From Bursaphelenchus xylophilus (taxonomy: Eukaryota > Nematoda > Chromadorea > Rhabditida > Aphelenchoididae), in assembly GCA_904066235.2 (NCBI GenBank), contig CAJFCV020000002.1, positions 5,022,001-5,086,000 on the forward strand: DNA of 64,000 nt, read 5' to 3'. The translations under genes and the position numbers were made by a program. The notes under the pieces are model-generated. The model was not told where the DNA came from. It worked only from the letters and a program-made list of their open reading frames with translations, and ran no database searches. Each line of letters starts with the position of its first letter. Position 1 is the first letter of the stretch. Of the stretch, positions 11,401 through 23,549 are shown piece after piece.

Positions 11401-13370
11401 CTCACTTCCGTCTACCTTCTTCCAGGCAAAGTTGAGAGCGAGATGGCCGTTCAATGTCTCCATCAACCCAAGGAACGGCTTCGTTTCGACGCTGTGGAGG
11501 AGTTGGTTCCCGGCGAGACTGCCGCGTTCACCGACCAACAAACCCGCCTCACTCTGACCGCCAACACCCTCGAAGATCTTTCGTTGCTTTTGCAGAAGGT
11601 CGAGTACATCAACTCGGACCCAAGACTCCCAGGAAAGAGGAGATTGACCATCAAATCCTCTGCCAAATGCACCAATGGAGAGAAGAGAGATCTGGGAACA
11701 TATGAGACCAGCATTCAAGTGAAGAATGAGCAAGCTCCAATCTTGTCGATCAGTGGTCAGAACTTGATCAACACGGACAGGAAGAGCTTGAAATTGGGAA
11801 CGGTTATGCTCCCTGATGTGCAGATCACTGTCGTCAAAAGTGACGGTAGGTTTTCTTTTTAATTTTTTCTTGTTTTTTGCCATTAATTTATACTGTACTT
11901 GACAAAATTGTCATCATTGTTAAAATCTTTTATTTAGTCCCTTAAAAATATGAAAAGTGGTCATTTCAGGTCAGAAAGACGTGGATGTGACCACCAAGCA
12001 CAAAGTTGACTGGTGTAAAGTCCATCTGAAGCCCTCTCGCGACATGGATTTGGAATATTTCTCTTCCCCCGCCGCTCTTATCGCTTCTTTGAACATTGAC
12101 TTCGAGCACGACTCTGAAGGCATCTTGCTGAAGGGAGAGGAGAGCATCGCCGGCTACAGAGAAGTCCTGGGCAAGATCCATTACTTCAACACCCGCCCCG
12201 AGGCCTACAACAAGCGGATGTACACCGTGCAATGCGCCATGGACAAGGGAAAACTTTTGAGCAACAAATTCTTTGTCACCGTAGGTTTTGTTTATCTTTG
12301 TAGGGTTTTGCAAGACTCTTTTTGGTTCAAATGTTGATTTTATATATTCCTCAGAGAGTTTTTTGACTGAAATTTTAATTTTTTTTGATTATATTGGACA
12401 TGAACTTTTAATAAAACCAGAAAATTAAATTACTCTTGAGCAATGTTTCAGATGTACATCTCCTCAGACAACAAAGTCGATGATCTGGATGGCGATGCGA
12501 GAATCCTGACCAAGGGAAATGATGCCCAAGACCTCCGTGACTTTGGAAAACAGTTCGAGCCTTCGGCCTTCGATCAGCTTGGTGCTAACAGACTCCAAAA
12601 CATCTTGGAGATGGATCTCCCCCGTCCTAAAGCCCTTTTGAGTCATCACGGCTACGAGATGGGACAAGGCGCTGTTGCCGGAGGTGCTGTCGCGATCGTG
12701 GTCGTCATCTGCGTCGGGTTCTTGCTGGTCTTGTTGGTGGTTGGAGTCCTGAAAATGAGAGATACCCCCATTCCCCGAGCTCGACGACGTCAGAGAAAGC
12801 TGGCTACGGTAAGAGCAAGTCATTTTACCATCATTTTCTATCCCTTTCATTGTTCTATACCTAATTGTAACTATGATTATATTGTAGTAGACATCTGATG
12901 ACTAAATTTTTATTTTTCAGATGCAAGAAGGCATGGAATGGGATGATGGAGGCATGAATATTACGGTAAATCCGTTGGAGGACGTGGAGAAACAGGAGCA
13001 GGAAATGTACTCCGAGGAAGAGGACGAGAGCTCGGATGACGGCGAGAGGTAAGAGGACCCCATTAATCCCAATAGAAGTTTCAAAAGAGATCGACCTTTA
13101 AGCAGATTGCTCCTCGAATATTCCCGGGTCCGTTCTTTAATTCTTTGAGTACAATGACGCCCCCTTTCTCCTTTTTCTCAAAGGCAAAGTTCAGAATAAC
13201 AAACGTTGTAATTTACAATTCAAATTGTTTGCAGTTATCACGACGAGGACGAGATGAGTGAGGAAGAGGAAGAAGAGACTTCGCCCGCCCTTCCCCATGC
13301 CTCCAAAGGCCTGGAATGGGATGACGACGGGACCATTCCCCAAAGTGTCTCACGCACTTACCGTGTCTAA
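8419..13370 (+). CDS. casy-1: calsyntenin (CASY-1 orthologue)
   Basis: Neuronal type I membrane protein of the cadherin superfamily that links vesicle cargo to kinesin-1 and acts in synapse function and learning. Exons 8419-8491, 8877-8981, 9634-9826, 9930-10852, 10928-11199, 11329-11845, 11970-12280, 12452-12808, 12921-13048, 13235-13370; 1004 residues. Order: signal peptide (1-17); two cadherin repeats (to about 240) with the calcium-site motif VKDTNNHAPEF; an acidic spacer; a laminin-G-like domain; a juxtamembrane region; one transmembrane helix (about 870-897); and an acidic cytoplasmic tail. The tail carries two tryptophan-acidic motifs, GMEWDD followed by MNITVNPLED (about 920-936) and GLEWDDDG (about 985), which match the kinesin-light-chain binding sites of calsyntenins. 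The TTTCAG acceptor 34 bases upstream supports the start. Confidence 0.95.
9419..9460 (+). repeat. copy 1 of the dispersed ~40-bp CTCTGACCG repeat
   Basis: Lies in calsyntenin intron 2. It reads ATTTCTCTGACCG, then an AT-rich middle, then CATTGTCTCTTGC. Confidence 0.5.
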
Positions 13371-14123
13371 AACAACGTCAGAACACACGTATACATCGGA
13401 CATTTGATTGTTAATATATTTAATTAACTCCATTGTTATGTCTTTTATCCGATTTTGGAATGCGTAGCACCATTCTCCATAGATTTATATTATTTTCTAA
13501 CTAATTTTATGTTGTTCTAGGCATCTTTTGTCCGAATACATGTCCAGATGATCTCTCCTTTGTCTTTTTACTGTATATATGGTGTTTCCGAGTCTCCGAA
13601 AGCATCTCAGACCCCGAGGTCCTACAAATACAATTGCGTCAAGTGCATATTCCCTCCGTTTTCCCCCTTCTCCAACCGAACCTAACTTAATATCCCGACT
13701 CTCCTATACGACTATGCACTTGACCCGAATATTCCATGTCTCTAATTACAGTAGTCAAAACAAATATTTTCACTCGAAGTCGATTACCGGTTTTTCCCTT
13801 TCCCTTTTCGTATTTTATCCCACTTTTATCACGATGATTGATGACATTAGCCCCGTAGAATTGTTTGGTATCTGTATAATCTCCAATGATGTTCTACTTA
13901 ATCCCCCATCTCTCTTCCAGTTTTGTGCTTCCTTCCGATTTTCTTTCTAGAATAAATTCCTATCCAGAATTGGGAAATTTATATTGTAGTAGACAACAAG
14001 TTGGACCCTATGAAAAAACAAATCATAACTTGTTCGACTATCTCATCCACGTCAAGCAGGGTGAATGATTCTGAGCATCTACAGAATCATTTTTACTTTT
14101 AAAATCGATACTAAATAACACCC
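13371..14123. other. convergent intergenic region
   Basis: Lies between the stop codons of calsyntenin (+) and RABIF (-). No gene is visible; the open frames are low-complexity and unspliced. The first AATAAA on the plus strand is at about 13951, so calsyntenin may have a long 3' UTR. Confidence 0.6.
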
Positions 14124-14860
14124 TCATCCCTCGTATTTCACTCTCTCAGCAGCAACAAAGAAGGTCGTCTCCGAAGCGCCGATGATTCTGAAGCCAAATG
14201 GACCGAATTCGCAGTCTCCACACATCAGAGCCTTGGTCCCATCGACGGTCTGACATCCCCAGGTGTCAAAGTCCATTTCATTGGTCGTTTTCCACCACAA
14301 TTCAATACTTTCCGATCCATTGTTCGCTGCACCGTGCAGAGACATCTTTTTCAAGTTGTGCTTCTCGCCTAAAATACGATCTCTTTTAGATGTTTAAATG
14401 TATTTTCACAAATTTCAAGGCATTTTTTATGTCGAAACTAAACTTTGAAAAGAGTAAACTTTACAAAATTAGAAAATGTTGTTATTCATACAACTTTCAC
14501 TTCCAAATAAAATGGCTTCGGCAAGTTTAATTTCAATGTTCACGTTTCCATAAAATGCCCAGCTATTTCTGTAATCGAAAGTTGTCATAGTAACATCTCA
14601 CAAGTGAATTTGCCAAATTTAAGTCCAAAAATTATGTTTTTGTCATTCTATTTTTAGGGAAACAAAAGCAAAAAAGATGAACCCTTACCGTCAACAAGTT
14701 TAATGGAATTTGGAGGGAAGATGAGGGAAGAGCAGCGACGACACAGGATCTTCTTGGCATTCTTCCCGTTCTGCAAGTGTTATTTGAGTTAGGCATCTTA
14801 TAGAATAACAAAAATACGTCTACAACTCGAAAACACCTGAATTTCCTCAAACAGATTCAT
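14124..14860 (-). CDS. RABIF: MSS4/RABIF, Rab-interacting factor
   Basis: Small zinc protein that binds nucleotide-free Rab GTPases of the exocytic pathway as a chaperone or weak exchange factor. Exons 14860-14837 (only 24 coding bases), 14770-14689 and 14368-14124; 116 residues against about 123 in vertebrates. The zinc ligands are visible as CRRC (C18, C21) and CGDC (C85, C88). The C-terminal GPFGFRI and FFVAAERVKYEG correspond to the family's conserved end. It lies 264 bases downstream of the coatomer beta gene on the same strand, so the two may be co-transcribed. Confidence 0.9.
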
Positions 14861-15124
14861 TAAACCAATCCCGTTCAATCTTCATCCAAACCACTCACTT
14901 CCCCACCATGACCTCACCTTATTCAAAAGATTGTTCTTCTCCACCTTCTCGCATCCCTGGTTACAATTTTCGTCGATTTTTCGACCTGCCGTTCCAAACA
15001 TTTCTCACAAATGAATTCCAAAATTCAAATTCAGAATTATATTTTACTCGAGCTGATAAAAAATGTAATAAATATATCACAAGGCGATTAGCTAATATAA
15101 CATTATTCAATAATTTATAACCAT

Positions 15125-18100
15125 TTATGCCGCTTGTTCGGCCTGTTTCTTCTTCTGTGCTAACGTTATCTGAAAGTAAACGTTCAATATTCCCTTATCC
15201 CTGATTACCATCAAGTATAATATAAAATAACATACCTTATCGCCCAGACTGAGGGCCATTCCCTGAGATTTTGCTCGGACTCGAATGGATCCATGGATGG
15301 CGCTGTTTGGATCCAATGGATCCGCTTTTTCAATGGAGGCATTGGCCAGGGCGTCTTCCCCGAATATACTGTGAGCACAATAGTTACCGACCAGGAATCC
15401 ACATTCTCCATCTAAAATAATACAAGAATTACTCTCAAATTCCATAGCTCATAATCCTAAAAACAATTTCTCACCCAAAGCAGCTTCTTGTGTTAATAAT
15501 TTCATATTGGTGGCCTCAGCAATGTTCTCGATGTATTCCCTGAGATCGGTGATATTCGTGTTGACGGGGACCTTATTCTCCCATTCAAAGTCGGCCCACA
15601 TCTTTCGGAACTCGGTGTCGGTGACTTGGCCAGGTACAATGTAGTCCTAAAACAACAAAATTAACATCAACCCCCCAAAAATTTTATACTATCTACATAA
15701 AAATTAATCTCAGCCTACCATAATATCAATGTGAATATCCTTGAGATAGACGCAATTCCTGTCCGAAGTTGAACCCTTCACATCATAGGAGATTGTCGAG
15801 AAGATGACTCCATTCTCAGTCGATGTCACTTTGATTGTCGCCTTGATATTTGAGAAATCGTTAGGAGCCAAAGTGATTGGCGCTGGTTTGTCCACCAACT
15901 TCAGATCTCCAATTGTCGAGAACTCAAGAGACAAGTTTTGGAGAGTATCATTTGTCTGATTTACCACCAAAACATCCAAGACAATATCATATTGGTTAAC
16001 GTTGACATAAGCTTCAGCATAAACAGCGTCCGAAAAGCCAGCCAATTGTTCAACCTTGCCCAACTTGGAGCTGGCAAAGTCGAATTTAGCAGTCTTGGGA
16101 GCTGTTCCAAGCGCTTGAGACAAGCTCAGATCGAACAGATTAGCCGTGGCGGTAACTTCACCAGCACGGGAGGCCAATTGAGTAAAGTTGATAGTGGTGT
16201 CGGCCTAAAAACAAGACAATAACAATATGCCTGCATCACATACCTGGATAATTTTGGCCTTCTTAGTGTGAGTCTCCTCATGCCTGTCCGAATCTCCTTT
16301 GACTTTGAGCATCAAATTCAAAGACTCTCTGCAGTCTTCCAAAAGAATTTCTTCTGCTTTCGGCCACCGATCAGAGATGATTCTAACACTGGTCGAGAGT
16401 CTGTCCAAGTCATCTTCGGTGATCTTGGTAGTTGGAACATCCGATCGTCCAAGTCTAATGATCGAAGCGAGGATCAAAAGGGCTTCTCCAGCAAATCGGT
16501 TCACATTCTCATTATCTAAAAAACGAAACACTCAAAAAAAAATATTTAACTTACTCTGACAGTACTTGGTATATTTTAGGACCAATTTGGACAAAGCAGT
16601 GGCCAACACAGCCGCGACCGAGTAATTTCCTTCCAAGAACAACTTCCTCAAGAATGGTTTATCATCATCAACCGGCTTGGCCACAGTGGACAAAGCAGAC
16701 TGAGTTGCGTACGTCCCATCAGCAGTAACCAATTGTTTGGGCTTCGATTCCTTGTGATGGACTTCCTTTTTCTCAGTTGGCTCAGTTTCTTCTCCATCCC
16801 CAACCAATGGAAGAGGCCCAATGCCATCTTTAATATGATCGAACACCTTCTCAACAGCCACACCGGTGTCCACGAACTCTCCGAGAATCCAGAGAGCTGA
16901 TCGGTAGACATTCACATTTCTGATCAGGGGGAACACTTCCTAAAAATAAAAATAATAATAGTAAACATCAAAATAAAGTACATTATAAAATACAACATAC
17001 CAAAAGTTGTTGCATGATAACACCTCTAAGATGAGCTAACTTCCCGATGGCTTCTCTCACGAAGACCAAGACATCATTGGCGGCCAATTCACTGTCATCG
17101 GAGAGGAATTCCATCAAAACGGGGAAGATCTGTTGAGCAACATCAGGGAATTTGATGGTGGTGCGATGGAGAGTTCGGACCAAAAGTTGCTTATAGGCTC
17201 CGTTGTTTTCTTGGCTGTCATTCTGGGCCTTATCAATCTCCTTCTTCAAGAACATCACCATCTCATTCACATTTCTTGAGGAAACCAGGTCCAACGCTAG
17301 TTGAAGAATCTTCTTTCTCACTTCAAGGTCAGTGGCCGAAAGGACCCTGAGCACATCAATAACAAGGTCTTGAAGGACCTTTTCATTTGGGATATTCTCA
17401 TGGAGTTCAATCAGACGATCCAGCACAATCAATTTGACATTATTATCAGCTTCTTTGACGATTAAATCAATATAAACTGATGCTGCAGCCTTGATAGCAG
17501 ATGGCATAGAGCTTAAGGTGACCAAAGTGGCAGCAGCCTCGTATCTGACAGCAGTTGATTGAGATTGAAGAAGATTGTAGACACATCTGATAAACCGGGA
17601 TCTCTCTGAAGGATTCTTGTGGCACACTTTATAGATGAGCTCCACAATAACAAGTTGAAGACTGTCGACAAATGTGTGAACTTGGTCAATACACTCGGAA
17701 AGATACTCCAGAGCCCTTGCTTCATCGACGTGGAGCAACATCATGAACGCATTTCTTTTACAAGAGGCATCCTGCTCCGATTCCAAGAAGTTGGCAATCA
17801 ATTCTGGGCCATCAGAGATAAGGAATTCGAAGTTTTCTGTAAAGATCGTAGGTTAGTCTGTTTCAACATTAAAGACTTCAAGAAAATATTGTCTAAAATT
17901 CAACAAAAATAATCAAATAAACTTGCTGTAAATGGTGAAGATGGCGACGACCGCATTCCTTCTAACATAACTGTGTCGGTGCTCCAAACATTTTCTAATA
18001 GAGGGCATCAAGGGCTCGAGAAGCTCAGGTTCCCTCAATTTACACAAGAACCTCAAGGTAGAACCTCTGATGAATTCATTCGGATGTTGAAGATCCTTTC

Positions 18101-18452
18101 TGTAGGCATCACAGACCAAAATCATCTCCTGTAGAAGCTTTCCTTCACTGTTGGTCTTCGGCACAATCTCCCAGAAGATAAGGAGCAACTTCTTGAGAGT
18201 GTGATCCGAACTTGGCAGACAGAATCGAATGACTGTCATTAACATCATTGGATTCAGCTTCTCACCCTGTTGCAACATCAAAATCAGTTTCTTTAAGGCA
18301 TCTTGCTTGCCTTTGATATCACCTGAAATCTCAAATAAGACATTGCAGAGCCACTTACCATTCTCAAACTTCTCTCTCAATGTTTCTTCCTTTGGGAACT
18401 CGTAATCGGTAGGAACAGATATTATAGTATAACATGGTTGTTCCCCAGACAT
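15125..18452 (-). CDS. copb-1: coatomer subunit beta (beta-COP)
   Basis: Core subunit of the COPI coat, needed for Golgi-to-ER and intra-Golgi vesicle transport. Exons 18452-18359, 18322-17927, 17836-17001, 16939-16555, 16515-16244, 16204-15719, 15646-15475, 15411-15236, 15169-15125; 953 residues, the same length as the human protein as I recall it. It is very conserved: [43 protein letters not shown] and [17 protein letters not shown] in the N-terminal adaptin-like solenoid, and [20 protein letters not shown] and [15 protein letters not shown] in the appendage. Intron 1 is only 36 nt and in frame (18323-18358). Intron 2 (17837-17926) begins with GC instead of GT. Both are required to match the family. 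Confidence 0.97.
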
Positions 18453-19174
18453 TGCTGGTCCTCAATATTGCTGTTGTTGAACAAGAACGAAGATCTTCAA
18501 CAGGCGGATAAATATTTTTACGTGTCCGTGATGTGTTATTGGCTGAAATGGATTTCGCTGCGGGAGTCAAAAGGAGATTTCTCGCGTCCAGAAAATGTTT
18601 CAGTTCCATAAATCCCGTCATTAATCTTCGTTTTGTTGTATTCCGAAAGCTCATTGTTGCAGTGACAAACGCACAAAGATGTTACAATCTTTCAACGTAA
18701 TTTTTGCATCAATTTCACACACATTTTCGGGGTTTCAAATGTAATATAACATTGTTTATGATGTTTTGATTGAAAAAATGTTTTCAATCGTTTTGCTGGG
18801 TGATGCAATCTGCAGGAAGGCGCCGACGATTTTTACTGTGGACAATACAACATAAATTTAATTTTTGAGAACAGTTTTAGTGCATTACAGATTTTTTGTT
18901 ATATTCACCATGACTGATGTGAAATTTTGATCTCCCGCCCGTAAATTTCGCGTCCGTTACAATTTTGTCGCGAAGTAGATTATTAAAAAGACCTATGGCA
19001 TCTATTAAAATCACTTTCAGGTTATTTCGGATCGAATTTCGTTAAATTTTTGGGATCTACTGATTTCCCATGGTAAATAAGATTTTATAGCGATAGAGGT
19101 CAAAAAGAAGGCGACTTGCTTGTAATATAAGACCATCAGGTCGTTTTTATCAGAGTTCAATAATACTGGTGGAG
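18453..19174. promoter_or_regulatory. divergent intergenic region between copb-1 and the SUMO protease gene
   Basis: Head-to-head spacing of 722 bases between two housekeeping genes. No gene is visible inside; both promoters must lie here. A small AT-rich run and scattered TTTCAG acceptors occur on the plus strand. Confidence 0.5.
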
Positions 19175-21364
19175 ATGGACTCGGGAGACCAAGTGAATGC
19201 AGTCAGGGTGAGTATCCGAAAATATTTGTCATCAATTTTTATTTTTCGAAGTTTAGATTCGCTCCTCGAATTATTTGTTTGGAAACTACGAATTCTCAGT
19301 CACGGACGAAGCAAATGAAATTACCCAGAAGTTTTTGACCTTGATGGTCAGAGGAGGTACGAATGGCGACTGTTCTTTAATATTATCCTTTAAACACATC
19401 TGTCGAGTCGACTTTTTGGACAATTCGGAAGGGAAGGGTGCTGGCCTTGTCGTCTACGTGAATGAGTATATGGCCAAAATATTGAGCAACAGGCTGGCAC
19501 TGGATGGAAATGCTTTTCTCAATTACAGGCTGCCGAATGGGCCCGAATATAGGTAATAATTGGGATTTTTTATATTGTACTAGGTTCAAAATATCGCAAA
19601 TATTCATTTTTTCAGTTTTATTGTGCTGGATGTGATCAACAGTGATCCTCAGACGATAAAGGCTCTGAGTGACGTTCTTTATCAGGCCGAAGCATACCAC
19701 AGAGAATACGTGGAAGAAAGGTTCAAGAAGAATGGCAAAGAAATATCTGTTCCATTAAAGTTTCTGAGTAAGTCTAAGATTCTGTTTTCGAAATTTGGCT
19801 TTAGATCTCGTAAGTTTTGAAGATTGGAGAAGAACCTTGGCGTATTTACACAAAGACTTTGTTATTGAAGATGTTACCATGGTCAACTCAAACCACGAAG
19901 AAGTCCGGTTTTTTTCCGGGCACTTTGAAAACATTGTTCCGCCGGAAAGTAAGTCGGCCATCAGTAAATTTGGTACTAAATTAGTTCGTGAAATTTTAGA
20001 ATTCGATCGACGGAAACATCGAACTTTCAATATGGGAGCAATCGAACCAAAAGTAAATTTTTCATTCTTTATTTTATTCTTGTGCTTTAGGTCCCCAGAT
20101 TAAGTCAGGCAGTAGCAGAAGTGCATATTCTGGATGATGAGGAGACAGCCTCTACACCATCTAGCCATCAGGTCGTTGCAGTTTACGAACCAATTCCCAG
20201 CTTTAAATTGACAATCTACGAGAATGACCTTTTAACCTTAAATAATACCATCATGTTGAATGACAGTATTATCGACTTCTACTTGAACTACATTTACTAC
20301 CATATGCTGACTCCAGAAGTGTGAGTTTTTTACTCTTATATTGTAGTAGACCCCCAGATGAATAATTGTCATCATTTTTTAGACGGGACCGGGTTTTCAT
20401 CTTCAATTCTTTCTTCTACAGCAAACTTGGAAAAGGAGTTATATTTTCAAGCGGTTCCAGATTTCCCAGGCCAAGGCCGAAAAGAGTAAGGTTTGAACTT
20501 TTTCTTGATCTATATTGTATATCGTTTTAGCTTCAAGAAAATTACAATTCACTTAAAAGTTGGACGAAAAATGTAAATATTTTTGAAAAGGATTATGTAG
20601 TCGTCCCAATCAACGAAGATGCGCATTGGTAAGTGTACTTGGTGAGAGTTTCATCTTGTTTTAGGTATCTGGCAGTTATTGTAAACCCTCGGGCTGGAAT
20701 TGTCTTGAAAGAAGATACAGCCCCCACTGTAATTGAAGTTCCAAAACCAAGTGGAGCTCATGCGGATGTGCCGGTGTTTATATTCGACTCTCTGATGGAT
20801 GCAAACGATGTGAAACGACATCAGAAAGTAGTGGAGTTCCTCTCTCATTATGTTAGCATGGAGTTCAAAGAAAAGAAGGAGGAACTCAGTCTTCCTGGCT
20901 GTGGTTATCGACAACAGGCATTCCAATTACATGTTCCCAACAATATGCCTCAACAGACAAACCATTACGACTGCGGAATGTTCTTGTTAGTTTTTGCGGA
21001 GGCTTTTTTGAGAAGATCTCCCAAGGTGAGTAATGGAGAAGATAAAAGGTCCAGATTTCTAGGTATTCTTTTGATATTGATTTTTCAGATTGGGGAATTC
21101 ACGAAGAGCACTGATTTCATGGACTTGTTTGGCCAAATCAACCTGAGAGGAAAGAGACAGCAGATCAAAAAGATCATCCAGGACCTGGCCTTATCAAATC
21201 AAGAAAACGCGACCAAGAAAGAGCCTTCCCCGCCAGAAAATAAGAAGGAAAACAACGAAAATGGGACGGCATCCCCAGTCAATGATTCGGAATCCCTCAG
21301 CATGCATACAGACATAACCAACGCCCCCTCTACACCTTCATTGGTCTCACAATCTTCTGTTTAA
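19175..21364 (+). CDS. ulp-2: SUMO-specific protease, SENP6/7 (ULP-2) type
   Basis: C48 cysteine protease that removes SUMO, in this subfamily mainly from poly-SUMO chains. Exons 19175-19207, 19257-19552, 19616-19767, 19805-20052, 20091-20320, 20383-20485, 20531-20628, 20665-21025, 21089-21364; 598 residues if exon 4 is continuous. Catalytic residues in that numbering: H386 in NEDAHWYLAV, D428 in FIFDSLM, Q484 and C490 in QTNHYDCGMF. The domain entry MLNDSIIDFYLNYI resembles SENP6/7. Exon 4 contains a good 51-nt in-frame intron candidate (19949-19999, GTAAGT...TTTTAG); removing it leaves 581 residues. The C-terminal tail is charged and probably disordered. The assignment to ulp-2 rather than another ulp gene is an inference. 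Confidence 0.87.
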
Positions 21365-21368
21365 TAAA
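21363..21368 (+). terminator. poly(A) signal overlapping the ulp-2 stop codon
   Basis: The sequence TAATAAAG contains both the stop codon TAA (21362-21364) and the hexamer AATAAA. The 3' UTR would be only about 15-20 bases. Confidence 0.65.
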
Positions 21369-21515
21369 GTTTATTTGTTGTTTCAGAACTCGAGTTTTGA
21401 GCTGAGACTTCGGTTGCAGAACCGTTTAATACCTGTTCACACATTGCGATTGCGCGATCTGCCATTTTTATGTTTTTTGAGCAGCTTTAATATTATTTTA
21501 GAAGCAGAAGCCAAG

Positions 21516-22687
21516 ATGTCTATTATGGATTATAACGGAGGTACTATCATCGCCATGACTGGCGATGAATGTGTCTGCATTGCAACGGATCTGAGGCTGG
21601 GTGAGCAAATGACAACCATCGCTACCAATGTGAAGAAGGTGAGTTTTTGTCATCCATGATCAAAATGCTTGTTGATTGTTTTTTTGTGTTAGATTCTTCA
21701 TCAGAAAAGATGTTTGTATATTTTTTATACCCAGCTCTAAATAGTTCGTCGTTTTAGATCCACAAAGTAGCGGACAAGGTGTACGTTGGTCTCCCCGGCT
21801 TCGCTTCCGATGCCCAGACCGTCTTGAATAAGATCCTCTTCCAAAAGGGACTCTACGAACTCCGCGAGAACCGAAAACTCCGTCCGGAGGTTGTTGCCAC
21901 CATGGTCTCCAATCTGCTCTACAAAACTCGCTTCGGTGGTTACATTACCACTCCTTTGGTCGCTGGTCTCGATCCCAATACCAACAAACCCTATGTCTGT
22001 GGAATGGATACCATTGGATGTATTGGAAACCCAAGAGATTTTGTTGCCGTTGGATGTGGAGCTGAATACGCTCTTGGCGTCTGCGAAAGTAAGTGATTAT
22101 ATTTCTGGAAAGGATATCGAAGGGTAAGTGCGATCTGAACTTGATCCTTTTTGCGCAGTAGACTCGTTGTCACAATGAACAGGGGCCAAATAATTATTTT
22201 CCCTTTTGTCTAATTTTTTTAATTGAGCTTCAGGCTTTCAAATGCGCTGAAAGTTTGAAAAAGCTTGCGAAAACCGATTTTGCTGGCCGGGTTTATTGTC
22301 GTATATGTATAATGAATACGGATGTTATGGAGAAGTAATATTTTGTGCTATTTCTGATGACATTGTCAATTCGTGTTCTTTCTGGCAACAATATAAAAAA
22401 ATTAAATTTTTTTTTTATATGAGACCTTGTCTAGTTTTTGTGACCCAGATTGATCCAAATTAAATGCGCGGAGTGTATATTGACATAAATTGTTGTTTAC
22501 ATCCATAATTTAATTTTTTTCAGGCTTCTGGAGAGAGAAGATGGGTCCAGAAGAACTCTTCGAGGCCACAGCGCAATCCATGCTCTCGGCCTTGGAACGC
22601 GACGCTTCTTCTGGATGGGGAGCCCTGGTTTACACCATCACCAAGGATAAGGTCAACGTCAAGTCGATCCGGGCCCGAATGGATTAA
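21516..22687 (+). CDS. pbs-3: proteasome subunit beta type-3
   Basis: Non-catalytic beta-3 subunit of the 20S core. Exons 21516-21638, 21758-22088, 22524-22687; 205 residues, the size of PSMB3. It starts MSIMDYNGG without a propeptide or catalytic Thr1, as expected for beta-3. Other landmarks are GLPGFASDAQTV, NLLYKTRFGGYITTPLVAGL and the C-terminal IRARMD. It follows the SUMO protease by 151 bases on the same strand with a TATTATTTTAG acceptor 14 bases before the ATG, which suits a downstream operon gene. Confidence 0.96.
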
Positions 22688-23549
22688 CTCCGGTTTCATT
22701 ATTGATCACTGTTTACTTTCTTTGATTATTAATTTAAAACCATAAACTATCTAAATCTACTGTAGTAACATTCCCATTCTCAAAGAAATGTCCCATGACT
22801 ACTTACGTAAAATAATTGCGAGGAATGACGCCCGAAGTGTAAGGTACTTATTAAGTCGTTTTAAGCGTGATTATGAGGCTTCGAGCTCACCAGTCGCATG
22901 CAACTACAGTTTTGGCAGATTAAAATGACGACATTGTTTTAGATGAGCCATTAATCAGTTGGTTTCATCACTGTGTAGGCTGTATGACAAAGGCGGGGAA
23001 TGGGCTCGTCACTTCCCGTTTAGGCGGACTGACGTCTCTGTCGTTCCTTTCCACATCTTTATGGCCCAACTGACCATATGGTCAAGTCTTCCCCCGTTCT
23101 GGCGGGAGAAACGGATGGCCCCAAAAAATAAAATCCCAAAGCCTAATCAGAACGGATCTCTGCCTCGTTTTTGTCTGTAAATAATGTCGACGCCAAGAAC
23201 CGAGCATCTCTGAGGCGTCTTTTTGTTGTTTAACAGGGTTTGGTCACTGATCTTCGCATTTTTTGGTTTAGAAGTCCGGATTCTGCCTAAAATAATGTTT
23301 TTTCTCTTCGTCTGGCCTGTCGCGGACAGAGGTATTATTACAAAGAGATTGGAATTCGTTTTTGGGGAGATGGAATTGAAAGAAACGTTCTTTTATTGAC
23401 CTTCCGTTCAGATTTAATACTTTAATCTTATTATACTCGAAGTTTTATTGTTTGATCTTCAACATTCAGGTCTACTTCTCCGTTGCCGTGATGTTTATGT
23501 ACTTAAGTTCTGATCCAAACTTGAGATTGTATTTTTTTCAGGGTTTCCG
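22688..23549 (+). promoter_or_regulatory. intergenic region upstream of adss-1
   Basis: Contains only short unconvincing open frames. It ends with ATTTTTTTCAG (acceptor at 23540), 9 bases before the adss-1 ATG, a typical trans-splice site position. Confidence 0.5.

Noticed and set aside
11254..11883. 209-codon minus-strand frame
   Set aside because: Antisense shadow of calsyntenin exon 6.
13579..13950. 123-codon frame after calsyntenin
   Set aside because: Pyrimidine-rich low-complexity sequence within the probable 3' UTR; no splice or start context.
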